Assembly (NCBI GenBank): GCA_001464865.1
Contig: LNEG01000138.1
Span: forward strand, 1-45,030
Length of the DNA stretch: 45,030 nt
Direction of reading: 5' to 3'
From: Burkholderiales bacterium Ga0074133
Lineage (GTDB): Bacteria > Pseudomonadota > Gammaproteobacteria > Burkholderiales > Burkholderiaceae_C
Of this stretch, positions 43,541 to 45,030 are shown one piece after another (the first letter of the stretch is position 1; the number at the start of each line of letters is the position of its first letter). The notes under the pieces are model-generated. The model was not told the origin of the DNA, ran no database searches, and saw nothing but the letters and a program-made list of their open reading frames with translations. Both the position numbers and the translations under genes were made by a program.

Positions 43541-44360
43541 ATTGATGAAGAAATGTACTGCCCCTCACCACACGGCCGCATAGGGATAACACTGAGACAT
43601 GGTGCGGTGGCGAGTGCCTCAAGGTCGACGGGGACGATCTCGGGTGCTGGCAGGCTTGATGCCCTCTTCCCATCCGGAGGGCCTGCCCAAGGCCGGCCGG
43701 TCGTTCAAGGACGGGCGGTGGTGACCCGCCCTGTTCAGCGCGCATCGCAGGGTCAGCGGCGGCAGTCAGCGCGCTGACCTGGATCTGCCGGTGCGAAGCC
43801 ATGGCGATGTGTGCGGCTCGGCGCGAATCCGGCTGCCAGCGCCATTCATGCACCATCCCCGCTCGTTGCACAACGCCTTGCAGACCAGCGCCTCGCAGGA
43901 TGCAGGGGGAAAGCGCTGCCTTTTGTGCATGACGCCTGCCTCCCGCCAGCTCGCCATCCGCCGATACTTTGGCTCGGGAATCGTCGGGCAAGCGCGGGCG
44001 CAATCGCCCGGACCAACATCCGGATACCCCACGGTGTGGGCTGCGCCCAAGCCGGGACCTGGCCACTTGGCGGAGCTGATCGACCCCCGGCGGCACGCAG
44101 TTCGCTCGCAAGCCCAAAAGCGCACCGAACCGTCGGAGATCGATTGCCAGAAAGTGCGCCAGCCAGAGGCGCCAGCTGCGTTCCAGCAGCCCTGCCGAGC
44201 ACCGGCCGGGTGCACAGCGGGGATCGAGGGCGAAGCATCGCCTCGCCGCGGCGCGGGCCCGATTCAACCCTTGGCGCGCGCGCTGTGGAAGCCGGGCAGT
44301 CAGCAATGTGCACGCAGGTCCTCGGGGTCGTGCTGATTCCGGCGGGCACGCACCATTCAT

Positions 44361-44380
44361 GTTGTACGATGACCTACAAC
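44361..44380 (+). promoter_or_regulatory. second, related operator-like site
   Basis: Six-base arms GTTGTA and TACAAC are separated by eight bases. It shares the 11-base string ATGTTGTACGA (44359-44369) with the udh site read on the minus strand. It is about 300 bases from the nearest recognised gene on its strand. Confidence 0.4.
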
Positions 44381-44684
44381 ACTTCCTTGGACAAATGGTC
44401 TGGTCACCTGAATCCTGGTCGTGGCCGTTCGCGCGCGTCCGCGGCCCAGCAATCCGCAAACCGCCGCTTCAACGGGACAACGGGCAGGCCCCGCATGAAC
44501 ACGCCTCTTGCGTGCCCCGGGCGCGACGTTGACGCCTGCCATTCATGGGTCGCCAGATTCGTTGCGTGTCGTTACACTGCCCCCCGCTGCGGCCGCGCTC
44601 GACCCAGCCTGCAGGGTCCATCGCACCGCGGAGTCCTCTGCAGCCCACCTGCCCTTGACCACGCCCTCCTTCGGAAATCCCTGT

Positions 44685-45002
44685 ATGAAGAAAATCCCTG
44701 CCCTTGCAGCCGCTGTACTTGCACTGACTGGCGCCGCCACGGCGTTTGCCCAGGGCGGCTACAACCGCCCCCCCATGGGCGACATGCAATACGCCCAGTG
44801 CCTGGTGTATGCGGACCGCCTGTACGAAGGTGGCAACGAACCCAGCCCTGTGCGCGGCCAGACCAAGGCGCAGGCCTGGTGCACCTGCATGTGGAACGAA
44901 ACGCCCGACGATTTCAAGGGCAACCTGGTGCGCTTTGCCGAAACGCGCAAAGGCAAGGAAACCAACAAGGTCTGCGAGAAGCATTCCGACTGGAGCGAGT
45001 AA
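44685..45002 (+). CDS. small secreted cysteine-containing protein of unknown function
   Basis: A 105-aa precursor with a clear signal peptide (MKKIPALAAAVLALTGAATAF, cleavage near FAQ-GG). The mature part of about 80 residues has four cysteines (QCLVYADRLYEG, WCTCMWNETPDDF, KVCEKHSDWSE), probably paired as disulfides in the periplasm. No family is recognised. ATG 44685 is chosen because the longer frame from 44508 puts the signal sequence in the middle of the protein. Confidence 0.75.
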   Translation: MKKIPALAAAVLALTGAATAFAQGGYNRPPMGDMQYAQCLVYADRLYEGGNEPSPVRGQTKAQAWCTCMWNETPDDFKGNLVRFAETRKGKETNKVCEKHSDWSE

Positions 45003-45030
45003 GCCCGGTCGGCCCGGTCCGAAAGCCGCC

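Larger units (their letters stand above)
43468..44684. other. 1.2-kb region without recognisable gene
   Basis: It carries the udh upstream region and two related operator-like sites (43528-43540 and 44361-44380). Long overlapping open frames exist on both strands (43419-44459 minus; 43791-44336 plus), but none shows a family motif, a good start or the codon pattern of neighbouring genes. It may be the remains of a deleted regulator or catabolic gene. Confidence 0.4.

Noticed and set aside
43419-44459. 346-aa minus-strand frame upstream of udh as a gene
   Set aside because: It overlaps the udh start and the operator site, lacks any domain and has Arg/Cys/Ser-rich shadow composition.

Overview
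The window is about 45 kb of high-GC chromosomal DNA from a betaproteobacterium, most likely Comamonadaceae (Acidovorax or a close relative). This rests on the aa3 oxidase operon with a cytochrome c fused to subunit II, the DUF2244/DUF1841/DUF3429 housekeeping genes, the beta-type TamA/TamB pair, the pcaIJF arrangement and a small dispersed repeat family with GCTAT/ATAGC arms. No prophage, CRISPR array or transposase gene was seen. Most of the sequence is dense housekeeping and catabolic genes with short spacers.

Layout. (1) 1-2427, minus: a cytochrome c oxidase operon, DUF2244 - ctaC - ctaD (ctaD runs off the left edge). (2) 2860-12315: a BioC-like methyltransferase divergent from comF, then trmL, a LysR regulator, a MaoC-type hydratase, an orphan ParA, a LysE-type exporter, a KefB/KefC-type antiporter, a TRIC-type channel protein, and an overlapping transglutaminase-like/thioesterase pair. 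(3) 12380-12958: what looks like a decayed hipBA toxin-antitoxin locus with its operator and an adjacent dispersed repeat. (4) 13112-16700: the last two steps of the beta-ketoadipate pathway (pcaI, pcaJ, pcaF) with the divergent IclR-type regulator pcaR and a clear three-half-site operator between them. (5) 16882-20554: small DUF proteins, a COQ8-like ABC1 kinase and a diheme cytochrome c4. (6) 20662-23570: a MoxR ATPase - small membrane protein - acetyltransferase - VWA (CoxE-like) module. (7) 23764-30107: tamA-tamB envelope assembly genes, followed by tRNA-Arg(CCT). (8) 30482-35764: an EamA exporter, a PanE-type reductase, an orphan sensor kinase with a periplasmic sensing region, and galM. 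(9) 35777-36045: a compact non-coding element with 28-bp inverted termini and two large internal hairpins. (10) 36043-43467, minus: a probable hexuronate oxidation operon, udh - TRAP transporter (dctP, dctQ, dctM types) - beta-propeller lactonase - garD, followed by a DMT transporter. (11) 43468-45002: 1.2 kb with operator-like sites but no recognisable gene, then a small secreted cysteine-containing protein.

How the genes work together. Region 10 reads as a complete uptake-to-aldarate route: TRAP import of a hexuronate, oxidation by Udh to an aldarolactone, hydrolysis by the propeller lactonase and dehydration by GarD. The later steps to 2-oxoglutarate are not in the window. Region 4 sends aromatic carbon to succinyl-CoA and acetyl-CoA. 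The most unusual items are the MITE-like element that supplies the stop codon of the DMT gene, the five-copy dispersed repeat (one copy encodes a protein C-terminus and the next gene's leader), the hipBA relic and the MoxR/VWA module.
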